A DNA stretch of 64,000 bases from Methylobacterium sp. NEAU K (GTDB lineage: Bacteria; Pseudomonadota; Alphaproteobacteria; Rhizobiales; Beijerinckiaceae): NCBI RefSeq assembly GCF_030700285.1, contig NZ_JAUYZJ010000004.1, positions 159,374 through 223,373 of the forward strand. Reading direction: 5' to 3'. Below, piece by piece: positions 11,120-22,703 of the stretch; the stretch's first letter is position 1, and every line of letters starts with the position of its first letter. Position numbers and translations under genes: made by a program. The notes under the pieces are model-generated. The model did no database searches. It had not been told where the DNA came from and saw only the letters and a list, made by a program, of their open reading frames with translations.

Positions 11120-11263
11120 TCAGGCCCAGGCACGCTTCATGGCGATGACGACGCGCCCGCCCGCGTGCTCCGCGTCCGGATTGCGCGGCTCGCGGATGCC
11201 GGGCGCACGCCCGGTGGTGACGTAGACCACGAGGGTGAGGACGAGCAGGATTTTCGTGCGCAT
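11120..11263 (-). CDS. possible 47-residue small secreted or membrane protein
   Basis: Reading the minus strand from ATG at 11263 gives 47 codons to a TGA at 11120. The N-terminus MRTKILLVLTLVVYVTTG looks like a signal peptide or single membrane segment, followed by a hydrophilic tail ending in MKRAWA. It converges with chaC with a 3 bp gap. A 16 bp perfect palindrome lies 5 bp upstream of the ATG. No family is recognised and no strong ribosome site is present, so this is a plausible but unproven gene. Confidence 0.45.
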   Translation of the reverse strand: MRTKILLVLTLVVYVTTGRAPGIREPRNPDAEHAGGRVVIAMKRAWA

Positions 11264-11268
11264 CGCGA

Positions 11269-11284
11269 CGCTCAAGCTTGAGCG
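11269..11284. promoter_or_regulatory. 16 bp perfect palindrome upstream of a small gene
   Basis: CGCTCAAGCTTGAGCG is a perfect inverted repeat 5 bp upstream of the start of the 47-residue gene, where a ribosome site would lie. It could be an operator or an mRNA hairpin hiding the ribosome site. No regulator is identified. Confidence 0.35.
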
Positions 11285-11438
11285 CCGGTGCATAAGATCG
11301 ATCGGTTTTTATGGAGTTGTGGCAGCGCACATGAGTTCCGGTGCGGTGCACATCCTGCGATCAGGGTGAACGAAGGGTTGCGGAGACGCCGCGATCGTCT
11401 ATGCCGCCGCCCCGGGATTTCCACAGGGGGAGGACAGG

Positions 11439-12061
11439 ATGCGGCTCCGGATCGGCGTGGCTCTGGCGGTTGCGGTCATCGCGCTCGCCGCGCTCCTCGC
11501 GGGGCCCTGGAGCCGCGGGTACCGGCTGTCCGAGATCCTGACGGGAGGCGCCCCGCTGCTGCCCGACGGCACGCGGCCCGCCGGCGGCGCCGCGGATCTC
11601 TCCGGCAACGCCACGCTGGGCACGGGCCAGCGCCCGGTGACCCTGCACCTCGCCTGCGATCCAGGCGGCACCGGCCTGTCGGCGGCGCTGACGGTGCCGG
11701 GCTTCGCCGAGCTGGCACAGAGCTTCGACTTCGCCGGTCTCGAAGGCTCCGGCAGCGCGACGCTGCTCACCGGTATCCTGGTCTCCAATGCCGGCAGCGT
11801 GCGTTCCCTGCGAATGCCGGTGCAGGGCGTGGCGGCGACCGGCCCGGATGCAGGCTTCACCCTGACGGTGACAGCCGCGCGCCGCGGCGAGGATCCCCTG
11901 CACGGGGTCGCTCTGGCGCTGGTCCAGCCGGGGACCAAGCTCACCTGGACGCAGGCGAGCCCCCGGGCCGGCGATCCATCCCTGGTGGCGACGTTCACCA
12001 TAGCCGAGAGCGACGCCGCCGCCCTGAAGACGGCCCTCGGCGGCTGTCTCCCGGCGCCGTT

Positions 12062-12065
<4 letters not shown>
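11439..12065 (+). CDS. secreted or membrane-anchored protein of unknown function
   Basis: The 208-residue product has an N-terminal hydrophobic segment (residues 5-22) serving as signal peptide or anchor. A predicted beta-rich domain follows, with repeated short strands and a single Cys pair (HLACDPGG and GGCLPAPF). No known family is recognised. The preceding CAGGGGGAGGACAGG contains a strong Shine-Dalgarno sequence, which supports the start. Its stop overlaps the stop of the convergent dnaE by 4 bp. Confidence 0.75.
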
Positions 12066-15580
<3,515 letters not shown>

Positions 15581-15785
15581 GGGCTACCTTGTTCAGGGGT
15601 CGCCCAGCATCCCCGCTCGACCGCGCCGAGTCGACGTATGGCGGAGGCCAACCGGACGATATCCACCGGTCGTGCCCCGGACGCACCAGTCCGGCTACTC
15701 TCTGTGGATAATCGGCGCCGCGGGGCCGAACGCCTGTGTATAACAGGACGGCTGCGGGAGCCGGGCGCCATTTAGCAAAGTCCGG

Positions 15786-15890
15786 CTAACGAACCGGTGC
15801 CAGAGCTATCGCCCAGGCACCGACAGCCGCAAACAGCATTCCGAACGCCATGAACTCGACCATCCCGGTCAGGACCATCCGCTTCAGCAT
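15786..15890 (-). CDS. possible 34-residue membrane peptide
   Basis: A minus-strand frame from ATG 15890 to TAG 15786 encodes a mostly hydrophobic peptide, MLKRMVLTGMVEFMAFGMLF and onward, compatible with one membrane span. A good Shine-Dalgarno GGGAGG lies 8 nt upstream of the ATG. It sits in the gap between dnaE and the glycosyltransferase gene. Such peptides are rarely annotated; the ribosome site is the main support. Confidence 0.45.
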   Translation of the reverse strand: MLKRMVLTGMVEFMAFGMLFAAVGAWAIALAPVR

Positions 15891-16078
15891 CGCCGTGCCT
15901 CCCGTGTTCCGGGACCAGTATGTTCATGTTTTGTTCTAATGATAGGGGGCGCGGGTGATATGCGCCCGCAGCCTCCAATGACAGTAAATAAATCGTGGCT
16001 TGATACGTCTCGTTCGGGCTGGCATGCCCCCGCCGAGACGGGTTCGTCATCTGATCGGGGGGTTCGAAGGAGCAGCCC

Positions 16079-17389
16079 ATTCCCGCGCAAAGAACGGTCG
16101 GACGGCTCGACATCGCTCTCATCGCCGTCGGGACCCATGGCGACGTGTTGCCGTTCATCGCGCTGGGCCATGAACTCCTGGCGCGAGGCCACGGGGTTTC
16201 CCTGGCTGCGCCGGCCCCGTTCGAGCCGATGGCACTGCGGGCCGGCCTCGCCTTCCAGCCCCTCGGTTCGGCCGCCGATTACGAGGCGGTGATCCGCCAG
16301 CCCGACCTGTGGCACCCGCGCTGGGGCTTCCAGCTGATGTTCGACTTCGCCGTGCGCGTGGCCGAGACTGCCTGCCTCTGGCTCGGGGCCACGCGGGCGC
16401 GCGGGGTGGATCAGGTGGTGGTCGCCTCTCCCCTCGCCTGGGGGGCGCGGCTCGCGCAGGAACTCTACGCCATCCCGACTGCCACGTTGCACGTGATGCC
16501 GTTCCTGATCGAGAGCCGGTCCGATCCGCCCCGGCTGCCGGGGCTGCCGCTGCCGCGGATCCTTCCGGCCGCCCTGCGCGCCTACGTGAACCAGGGCGTC
16601 GACGCGGTCGCGGTCGGCCCGTTCACGCTGCCGCCCCTGAACGCCCTGCGCGCACGCCTCGGCCTCGATCCGGTCGGCCGGCTGCGGCATTGGTGGAACA
16701 GCCCGACGCGCATGCTTCTGATGTTCCCGGACTGGTACGCCGCGCCCCAGGCGGATTGGCCGGCCCAGGCGGTGCAGCTCGGCTTCCCGCTGGTGGACCG
16801 GTTCGGCGACGTAGCCGCGATGCCGCCGGAGCTGGAGGCTTTCCTGTCCGCCGGCGACGCTCCGATCGTATTCACCTACGGCTCGGCGATGCGCCAGGGC
16901 GCGGATTTCTTCGAGACCGCATTGCGGATCTGCCGCTCGATGGGCCGCCGCGGGGTCCTGCTCGCGCCGCAGGGCGGCCAGATCCCGGAGCGGCTGCCGG
17001 CCGGGGTCGTCCACCTGCCCTACGCGCCCTTGAGCGCCTTGCTGCCGCGCAGCGCCGCCTTGGTCCACCACGGCGGCGTCGGCACGGTGGCGCAGGCCCT
17101 GGCGGCGGGGATTCCGCAGCTCGTCGTGCCCGTGGCGTTCGACCATTTCGACGAGGGGCGGCGCCTCAAGGACCGGACGCTCGGCGCCACACTGAGCCGC
17201 CGCGCCTTCCGGCCCGCCCGCGCCGCCCGCGTCCTGGGCCGGTTGCTGGCCGATCCGGCGGTGGCGCGCGCCTGCGGTCAGGCCAAGGCGCGCATGGCCG
17301 AGAGTCGCGACGCGATCACCGAGGCTTGCGAACACGTCGAGGAACTCGCCGCCTCCGAGGCCCGGACCGAGTCTGCAGCGCACCGCTAG
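16079..17389 (+). CDS. UGT-like glycosyltransferase (GT1 family), probably with an ATT start
   Basis: GT-B fold enzyme related to MurG/UGT-type transferases that move a sugar from a nucleotide donor to a lipid or small-molecule acceptor. The N-terminal Rossmann motif IALIAVGTHGDVLPFIALGH and the donor-site motif ALVHHGGVGTVAQALAAGIP are plain. The first ordinary start codon, GTG 16145, falls inside the Rossmann motif and would remove its first strand. Upstream, after the in-frame TGA at 16052, the best signal is ATT at 16079 with AAGGAG 6 nt before it, giving about 436 residues. Donor and acceptor are unknown. It converges with lolD. Confidence 0.85.
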   Translation: MPAQRTVGRLDIALIAVGTHGDVLPFIALGHELLARGHGVSLAAPAPFEPMALRAGLAFQPLGSAADYEAVIRQPDLWHPRWGFQLMFDFAVRVAETACLWLGATRARGVDQVVVASPLAWGARLAQELYAIPTATLHVMPFLIESRSDPPRLPGLPLPRILPAALRAYVNQGVDAVAVGPFTLPPLNALRARLGLDPVGRLRHWWNSPTRMLLMFPDWYAAPQADWPAQAVQLGFPLVDRFGDVAAMPPELEAFLSAGDAPIVFTYGSAMRQGADFFETALRICRSMGRRGVLLAPQGGQIPERLPAGVVHLPYAPLSALLPRSAALVHHGGVGTVAQALAAGIPQLVVPVAFDHFDEGRRLKDRTLGATLSRRAFRPARAARVLGRLLADPAVARACGQAKARMAESRDAITEACEHVEELAASEARTESAAHR

Positions 17390-17446
17390 GCAGCCGGAGG
17401 CCGGTAGGAAACCTGAGACGCGACCGGACCGCCACGAAGGTCGCGC

Positions 17447-18160
17447 TCAGTCGAGGGGCGTGATCAGCCCGTCGCGGATCGTAACCCGGCGGTCCATGCG
17501 GGCGGCCAGCTCCAGGTTGTGGGTCGCCACGAGCGCGGCGAGGCCGGAGGCCCGCACGAGGGACAGCAGCACCGAGAAGACGTGGCCCGCCGTGCCGGGG
17601 TCGAGATTCCCGGTGGGCTCGTCGGCCAGCAGCAGCCGAGGTCCGTTGGCCACCGCCCGGGCGATGGCGACGCGCTGCTGCTCGCCCCCCGACAGCTCGG
17701 CCGGGCGGTGCGACAAGCGGTCCTTGAGGCCGAGGAAGCTCAAGAGCTCGGCGGCCCGGGCCTTGGCCTCCGCGCCCTTTAGGCCGCGGATGAGCTGGGG
17801 CATCACCACGTTCTCCAGCGCCGAGAATTCCGGCAGCAGGTGGTGGAACTGGTAGACGAAGCCCATCTCCTCGCGGCGCAGCCGGGTGCGCTCGGCATCC
17901 GCCATCGCGGCTGTCGGGTGGCCGCCGATATAGACCTCGCCCCCGTCCGGCCGCTCCAGCAGGCCGGCAAGGTGCAGCAGCGTCGACTTGCCGGCCCCCG
18001 AGGGGGCCACCAGCGCCACCAGCTCGCCCGGCCAGATCGCGAGGTCGGCTCCGCGCAGGATCTCCAGGGCGCCCTCGGCCTGGGGATATCGCCGCTCGAC
18101 GCGGGCGAAGAACAGGGCCGGCACCGGCGGGGTGCCGGCCGGCTGGCTTGCATCGCTCAT
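17447..18160 (-). CDS. lolD: lipoprotein-releasing ABC transporter ATPase LolD
   Basis: ATPase of the LolCDE complex that extracts lipoproteins from the inner membrane for delivery to LolA. The 237-residue protein has Walker [13 protein letters not shown] signature LSGGEQQR, Walker [13 protein letters not shown] and the H-loop THN. The Met at 18160 is preferred because the 19 residues available upstream are unconserved. It begins 13 bp after the permease stop, so the two form one operon. Confidence 0.94.
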   Translation of the reverse strand: MSDASQPAGTPPVPALFFARVERRYPQAEGALEILRGADLAIWPGELVALVAPSGAGKSTLLHLAGLLERPDGGEVYIGGHPTAAMADAERTRLRREEMGFVYQFHHLLPEFSALENVVMPQLIRGLKGAEAKARAAELLSFLGLKDRLSHRPAELSGGEQQRVAIARAVANGPRLLLADEPTGNLDPGTAGHVFSVLLSLVRASGLAALVATHNLELAARMDRRVTIRDGLITPLD

Positions 18161-18173
18161 GGGGTGCTGACCG

Positions 18174-19493
18174 TCAGCCGTAGCGCAGGGCCTGCACCGG
18201 ATCGAGCCGGGCGGCACGCCAGGAGGGATAGACCGTCGCCGCCAGCGACAGCAGCAGCGACGTGATCACCACGGCGGCGATCTCCTTCGGGTTCATCTGG
18301 GCCGGGATCTCGGCGAGGAATCGCACCGTCGGGTCCCAGGCGCCGGGAAACAGGACGTGCTGGATCGGCTTGATGTTTAGGGTGATCAGGATTCCGAGCC
18401 CGAGGCCGCTCAGGGTCCCGACCAGCCCGATCAGGGCGCCATTGATCAGGAACACCCGCATGATCGTGCCCGGCGTCGCCCCCATGGTCCGCAGTATCGC
18501 GATGTCGCTCGACTTGTCGCGCACCAGCAGGATCAGGCCCGAGACGATGTTGAGCGTCGCCACCACGACGATCAGGCTGAGGATCAGGAACATCACGTTG
18601 CGCTCGACCTCCAGCGCCCCGAAGAAGGTGCGGTTGCGCTGGCGCCAGTCGGTGAGCAGGATCGGGCGCTCGGCCGCCATCTCCAGCGGCTCGCGCATGT
18701 CGCCGACCTGATCGGGATTATCGACGTAGATCTCGATCATGCTGACGTCGCTGTCGCGGTTGAAGAACGCCTGGGCCTCGGTCAGCGGCATGAACACGAA
18801 GGTCTGGTCGAACTCGGTCATGCCGACCTCGAACACCGCCTTGACCGCATAGCTCTTGGTGCGTGGCGCGGTGCCGAAGGGTGTGGACGAGCCCTTGGGC
18901 GTCACCAGGGTGATGTTGTCCCCCGCCTGCAGGCCGAGGGTGTCGGCCAGCCGCCGGCCGATCAAGACGCCGGTGCCGTCATCGAAGCCCTCCAGGGTGC
19001 CGCCGCGGATCGAGCTGGAGACGGCCGCCAGGGCGTCGAGATCGGCAGCGCGCACGCCGCGCACGATCACCCCCGAGCCACCGAACTGAGACGAGGCGAA
19101 GGCCTGCCCCTCGACGAGCGGCACCGCCGCACGCACGCCCGCAACCTTCGACAGGCGCTCGGAGAGATCGACCCAGTCGTTGAACGGCCGGTCGATCGGC
19201 GTGGCGAACAGATGGCCGTTGATGCCCACGATCTTCGACAGGAGTTCCGCCCGGAAGCCGTTCATCACCGAGAGCACGATGATCAGGGTGGCGACGCCGA
19301 GCGCGATGCCGAGAACGGAGAAGAAGGCGACCACCGAGACCCCGCCGCCCCGGCGGCGGGCTCGCAGGTAGCGGCCGGCGATGATCCACTCGAACGGAGC
19401 GAAGGGCGCCGTGCCCTCGCGGAAGGACGCCGCGAGGCTCCGGACCCGGTCGATCGCCGCTGCACCCGCCATCGGATTGGCCCTCAGCATCAT
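18174..19493 (-). CDS. lolC: LolC/LolE-family lipoprotein-releasing permease
   Basis: Membrane subunit of the lipoprotein extractor. The 439-residue protein has one N-terminal membrane helix ([20 protein letters not shown]), a large periplasmic domain (about 75-290), and three C-terminal helices of the FtsX type ending in [10 protein letters not shown]. As in most alphaproteobacteria one permease gene probably serves for both LolC and LolE. Met 19472 ([10 protein letters not shown]) is an alternative start. It is followed by lolD and preceded by proS. Confidence 0.92.
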   Translation of the reverse strand: MMLRANPMAGAAAIDRVRSLAASFREGTAPFAPFEWIIAGRYLRARRRGGGVSVVAFFSVLGIALGVATLIIVLSVMNGFRAELLSKIVGINGHLFATPIDRPFNDWVDLSERLSKVAGVRAAVPLVEGQAFASSQFGGSGVIVRGVRAADLDALAAVSSSIRGGTLEGFDDGTGVLIGRRLADTLGLQAGDNITLVTPKGSSTPFGTAPRTKSYAVKAVFEVGMTEFDQTFVFMPLTEAQAFFNRDSDVSMIEIYVDNPDQVGDMREPLEMAAERPILLTDWRQRNRTFFGALEVERNVMFLILSLIVVVATLNIVSGLILLVRDKSSDIAILRTMGATPGTIMRVFLINGALIGLVGTLSGLGLGILITLNIKPIQHVLFPGAWDPTVRFLAEIPAQMNPKEIAAVVITSLLLSLAATVYPSWRAARLDPVQALRYG

Positions 19494-19573
19494 GCGCCGG
19501 AGCGGCCGCCGCTGCGGCGGCGAAGTTGTTGCGCGAAAACGGATCTGAGCAGAATTACCTCCTGCAATTCCGC

Positions 19574-20899
19574 TCAGACGCGACGGATGCGCGCCAGCAG
19601 GTCGACGATGGCGAGGCTCTCGCGCTCGCCCCCGGCCCGCCGCTTCAACTCGATCTTGCCCTCAGCCAGCCCCTTCGGCCCGACGACCACCTGCCAGGGC
19701 AGGCCGATCAGGTCCGCGGTTGCGAATTTTGCGCCCGGGCGCTCGTCGCGGTCGTCGTACAGCACCGACAGGCCGGCGGCTTCGAGATCCGACTGGATCT
19801 GCGCGCAGGCGGCGTCGGTGCCGGCATCGCCGACCTTGAGGTTGATGAGCGCCACGTCGAAGGGCGCGACCGCGTCCGGCCAGATGATGCCGGCCTCGTC
19901 GTGGCTTGCCTCGATGATCGCCGCCACCAAGCGGCTCGGGCCGATGCCGTAGGACCCCATATGCACCGGCCGCTCGATCCCGTCCGGCCCGGCGACCTTG
20001 GCGCCCATCGGCTCGGAATACTTCGTGCCGAAATAGAAGATGTGCCCGACCTCGATGCCGCGTGCTGCCATGCGGCTCTCCTCCGGCACCTCCGCGAAGG
20101 CCTCCGGCTCGTGCATCTCCTCGGTGGCCGCGTAATGCGAGGTCCAGGAATCGACGATGCCCTGGAGCGCGGCCACATCGTCGAAGTCGACAGTCTCCGG
20201 CGGCGACTCGAAGCCGAGATAGGCCCGGTCGCAGAACACCTCGCTCTCGCCGGTCTTGGCCAGGATGATGAACTCGTGGGACAGGTCGCCGCCGATCGGG
20301 CCGGTATCGGCGCGCATCGGGATCGCCTTCAGGCCGAGCCCGGCGAAGGTCCGAAGATACGCCACGAACATGCGGTTGTAGGCGTGGCGCGCTCCCGCCT
20401 GGTCGAAATCGAACGAGTAGGCGTCCTTCATCAGGAACTCGCGCGAGCGCATCGTGCCGAAGCGCGGTCGCACCTCGTCGCGGAACTTCCACGAGATCTG
20501 ATAGAGATTCTTCGGCAGATCCTTGTAGGAGCGCACGCTCGCCCGAAAGATTTCGGTGACCATTTCCTCGGCGGTCGGGCCGTACAGCATCTCTCGGTCG
20601 TGCCGGTCCTTGAGGCGCAGCATCTCCTTGCCATAGGCGTCGTAGCGCCCGGATTCCCGCCACAGCTCGGCGGACTGCACCGTCGGCATCAGGATCTCGA
20701 TGGCGCCTGAGCGGTCCTGTTCCCGGCGGATCACCGCGCAGACGCGCTCGAGCACCCGCAGGCCGAGCGGCAGCCAGGCATAAATGCCGGCCGCCTCCTG
20801 GCGCACCAGGCCGGCGCGCAGCATCAGGCGGTGGGAGACGATCTCCGCTTCCTTGGGCGTCTCGCGCAAGGTCGGCATGAAGTAGCGGGAGAGACGCAT
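19574..20899 (-). CDS. proS: prolyl-tRNA synthetase, short alphaproteobacterial form
   Basis: Charges tRNA-Pro (class II). The 441-residue protein has motif 1 around [16 protein letters not shown], motif 2 in [21 protein letters not shown] and motif 3 near [11 protein letters not shown], then the anticodon-binding domain. The roughly 180-residue editing insertion of E. coli ProS is missing, as is usual in alphaproteobacteria, where a separate YbaK/ProX-type protein may edit. An 80 bp gap separates it from the lol operon downstream. Confidence 0.95.
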   Translation of the reverse strand: MRLSRYFMPTLRETPKEAEIVSHRLMLRAGLVRQEAAGIYAWLPLGLRVLERVCAVIRREQDRSGAIEILMPTVQSAELWRESGRYDAYGKEMLRLKDRHDREMLYGPTAEEMVTEIFRASVRSYKDLPKNLYQISWKFRDEVRPRFGTMRSREFLMKDAYSFDFDQAGARHAYNRMFVAYLRTFAGLGLKAIPMRADTGPIGGDLSHEFIILAKTGESEVFCDRAYLGFESPPETVDFDDVAALQGIVDSWTSHYAATEEMHEPEAFAEVPEESRMAARGIEVGHIFYFGTKYSEPMGAKVAGPDGIERPVHMGSYGIGPSRLVAAIIEASHDEAGIIWPDAVAPFDVALINLKVGDAGTDAACAQIQSDLEAAGLSVLYDDRDERPGAKFATADLIGLPWQVVVGPKGLAEGKIELKRRAGGERESLAIVDLLARIRRV

Positions 20900-21129
20900 G
20901 TCTTCGAGGTCTTACGCGTGGATCCGGCCGGGAGGAGCCTCGGCGCGCGGGCACACAACACGCCGGAGACACAAATTACAAGCACTGCTGGACCACGGCA
21001 CCGGGTAATCGCGCCGCGTCGTCTGCGCCGATCCGGGCCGGAGGGCCTGACCGACCGCCCTGCCGGCCCAGACCGGCATCGATCTGCCCATTTGCCGGCA
21101 AGAAAGCGCAGATTTTTCTCGTGGCCCGG

Positions 21130-21157
21130 GTGACAACACGAATTGTTGTTCCTATAA
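21130..21157 (+). promoter_or_regulatory. sigma70-type promoter for a candidate small RNA
   Basis: A -35 box GTGACA (21130-21135) and a -10 box CTATAA (21152-21157) are separated by 16 bp, predicting transcription from about 21164. The spacer carries an inverted repeat ACAAC/GTTGT that could be an operator. Confidence 0.5.
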
Positions 21158-21163
21158 GCGGGC

Positions 21164-21307
21164 GGCGATGTTTGCGACGCCCGCAAGAGGCGCTGCAGGG
21201 TCCGAGTCTCGGGAGGAAAACCGACCGCCACGCAGGCAATGCGTAGGACAATTAAAGGTCGAGCCACTGAAGCTTGAAAAGCAAGGCCCCGGGCCTTGCT
21301 TTTTTTG
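21164..21307 (+). ncRNA. candidate small RNA, about 144 nt
   Basis: A transcript from the predicted promoter would run to the terminator ending near 21307. It has a GGGAGGAAAA segment near 21210 and several short stems, but no substantial open frame: the only short frame (ATG 21239) gives 12 residues and stops at the terminator stem. Promoter, terminator and lack of coding suggest a regulatory RNA or leader. No known RNA family is recognised. Confidence 0.4.
21277..21307 (+). terminator. strong intrinsic terminator
   Basis: The inverted repeat AAAAGCAAGGCCC / GGGCCTTGCTTTT with one central base is followed by a T run to 21307. The A run on the other side makes it potentially bidirectional. 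Confidence 0.85.
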
Positions 21308-21579
21308 TTTTGCCAGATCCATCGCTGCCGCTCCGATGTTCATTGCCGCGCCCGGACGCTGCCGAATAAGGCATTCCGCGCTGCGTCCGTCCGAGCATCG
21401 CCGCCTGACGAACCGGACGGTCCGCGCCCCCAGCGTCAATCCGGATGCTGTGAACAGCGGTGAAAGCGCGGAGAAGCCGGTGGTTCGTCGACTATTCGAC
21501 TTTGCTGCGCCAAGGCATTAACCCGCAACGCCTTTTCGCGGCGCAAGGTGGGGCATGGAACGTATCGGGTGAGCCCGCC

Positions 21580-21777
21580 ATGCATTTTCAGATCCGAAGG
21601 GCCGACCATCTCTGGTCCTGGGTCCTGCTCAACGAAGTCCACGAGACGGTGGCCGAATCCCGCCGGACCTTCCCGTCGGCCGCGCAGGCCTCCGCTGCGG
21701 CCCTGGCCTTCGCGCATCTCGTAGCCAGGGCGGGCAAGTCGCTGACGGTCCGGTCGTCCTCCGGAACCCTGCTCTGA
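21580..21777 (+). CDS. hypothetical 65-residue protein
   Basis: The frame from ATG 21580 encodes MHFQIRRADHLWSWVLLNEV and onward, a soluble basic protein with an Ala-rich helix in the middle. The frame is open upstream to 21460, but those residues look non-coding. The N-terminal strand pattern is loosely like DUF1508 (YegP-type) proteins, too weak to assign. It converges with the DUF1467 gene with an 11 bp gap. Confidence 0.6.
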   Translation: MHFQIRRADHLWSWVLLNEVHETVAESRRTFPSAAQASAAALAFAHLVARAGKSLTVRSSSGTLL

Positions 21778-21788
21778 GAGCGGCCCTG

Positions 21789-22115
21789 TTACAGCCCGGT
21801 CAGCGGAAACACCGCCAGCGCGACCAGGAAGGCGGCGCCGGCCACCAGCGTCGTCCAGATCGCCTTCTCGCGCAGCCGCGGGGACGCGGGCGCCCCCAGA
21901 TCCTGCCCCGGCACCACGTATCCGGGCCGCTCCTCGGGCTGGTTGCGCAGGGGCAGCACCGCGAAGAGCAGGGTCCACCAGACCACGAAGTAGAGGGCGA
22001 TCGACCCTCCGACCGTGAGCTTGAACAGGCTCACGCCCGCCGCCACGAAGGCAGCGACCAGCACGGTCACTGCGGCCAGCGTCGCCGGCGTCGAGCGTCC
22101 CAGCGCGTTCACCAT
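21789..22115 (-). CDS. DUF1467 family membrane protein
   Basis: A small inner-membrane protein of a family nearly confined to alphaproteobacteria, function unknown. It has two or three membrane spans, including ALYFVVWWTLLFAVLPL near the middle, then GYVVPGQDLGAPASPRL and a last hydrophobic helix. ATG 22115 gives 108 residues; a TTG at 22124 would overlap the mce stop as TTGA and could allow coupled translation. Its place after mce in the rnj-mce cluster is conserved in relatives. Confidence 0.82.
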   Translation of the reverse strand: MVNALGRSTPATLAAVTVLVAAFVAAGVSLFKLTVGGSIALYFVVWWTLLFAVLPLRNQPEERPGYVVPGQDLGAPASPRLREKAIWTTLVAGAAFLVALAVFPLTGL

Positions 22116-22120
22116 CCGGC

Positions 22121-22525
22121 TCAAACCTGCTCCAGCTCGACCAGGGTACCCAGGAAGTCCTTGGGGTGCAGGAACAGCACCGGCTTTCCGTGGGCGCCGA
22201 TCCGCGGCTCGCCGGTGCCGAGGACCCGGGCACCCTGCGCCTTCAGCCGGTCGCGGGCTGCCAGGATGTCGTCGACCTCGTAGCAGACGTGGTGGATGCC
22301 GCCGCCCGGGTTGCGCGCCACGAAGGCTCCGATTGGCGAGCCTTCGCCCAGCGGTGCCATCAGCTCGATCTTGCTGTTGGGCAGCTCGACGAACACCACC
22401 GTGACGCCGTGCTCGGGCTGCGGCAGGGGCGGGGTTATCCGCGCGCCCAGAGTGTCGCGGTATACCGCGCAGGCCGCATCGAGGTCCTTAACGGCGATGG
22501 CCACGTGATTGAGCCGCCCGATCAT
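22121..22525 (-). CDS. mce: methylmalonyl-CoA epimerase
   Basis: Interconverts (S)- and (R)-methylmalonyl-CoA, joining propionyl-CoA carboxylase to methylmalonyl-CoA mutase; in methylotrophs it also acts in the ethylmalonyl-CoA pathway. The 134-residue vicinal-oxygen-chelate fold shows metal ligands His in LNHVAIAV, His in GIHHVCYEV, and the terminal Glu in LGTLVELEQV. The nearby FVELPNSKIELMAPLG segment is diagnostic. It lies between rnj and the DUF1467 gene. Confidence 0.94.
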   Translation of the reverse strand: MIGRLNHVAIAVKDLDAACAVYRDTLGARITPPLPQPEHGVTVVFVELPNSKIELMAPLGEGSPIGAFVARNPGGGIHHVCYEVDDILAARDRLKAQGARVLGTGEPRIGAHGKPVLFLHPKDFLGTLVELEQV

Positions 22526-22579
22526 TCTGTTCCTCCCTGCCTCACGCCCCCGTCAGAGACCGCGTCTCCGGAACGCCGT

Positions 22580-22660
22580 CCTCATCCTGAGGCGCTGCCA
22601 AGCAGCCTCGAAGGAGCGCTGCTTCGAGGCCCGAAGGCGCGGGCACCGCAGGATGAGGGG
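22580..22660. repeat. nested palindromic intergenic repeat
   Basis: Outer arms CCTCATCCTG (22580-22589) and CAGGATGAGG (22649-22658) enclose inner arms GCCTCGAAG (22605-22613) and CTTCGAGGC (22622-22630). This matches a palindromic element scattered through Methylobacterium and related genomes (recalled, not searched). It fills the rnj-mce gap and could fold in mRNA. Confidence 0.65.
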
Positions 22661-22703
22661 GATGGGTGCGGTCGCTCGTGGTACGTCGTCCTGGATTCGT
22701 AGC

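Larger units (their letters stand above)
20900..21579. other. 680 bp gene-poor region upstream of proS
   Basis: No convincing protein gene is seen. The stretch should contain the proS promoter on the minus strand. On the plus strand it holds a promoter (21130-21157), a candidate small RNA (about 21164-21307) and a strong intrinsic terminator. The DNA from 21308 to 21579 shows no recognisable feature. Confidence 0.5.

Noticed and set aside
15772..16158. A 128-residue minus-strand frame before the glycosyltransferase
   Set aside because: No family features or ribosome site, and it overlaps the glycosyltransferase N-terminus; the 34-residue frame within this region is better supported.
17419..17445. 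CGCGACC/GGTCGCG stem between the glycosyltransferase and lolD as a terminator
   Set aside because: Only 7 bp and no T tract on either strand; a chance hairpin in GC-rich DNA is as likely.
19574..20899. Short ProS as a truncated gene
   Set aside because: The missing editing insertion is normal for alphaproteobacterial ProS; all three class II motifs and the anticodon domain are present.
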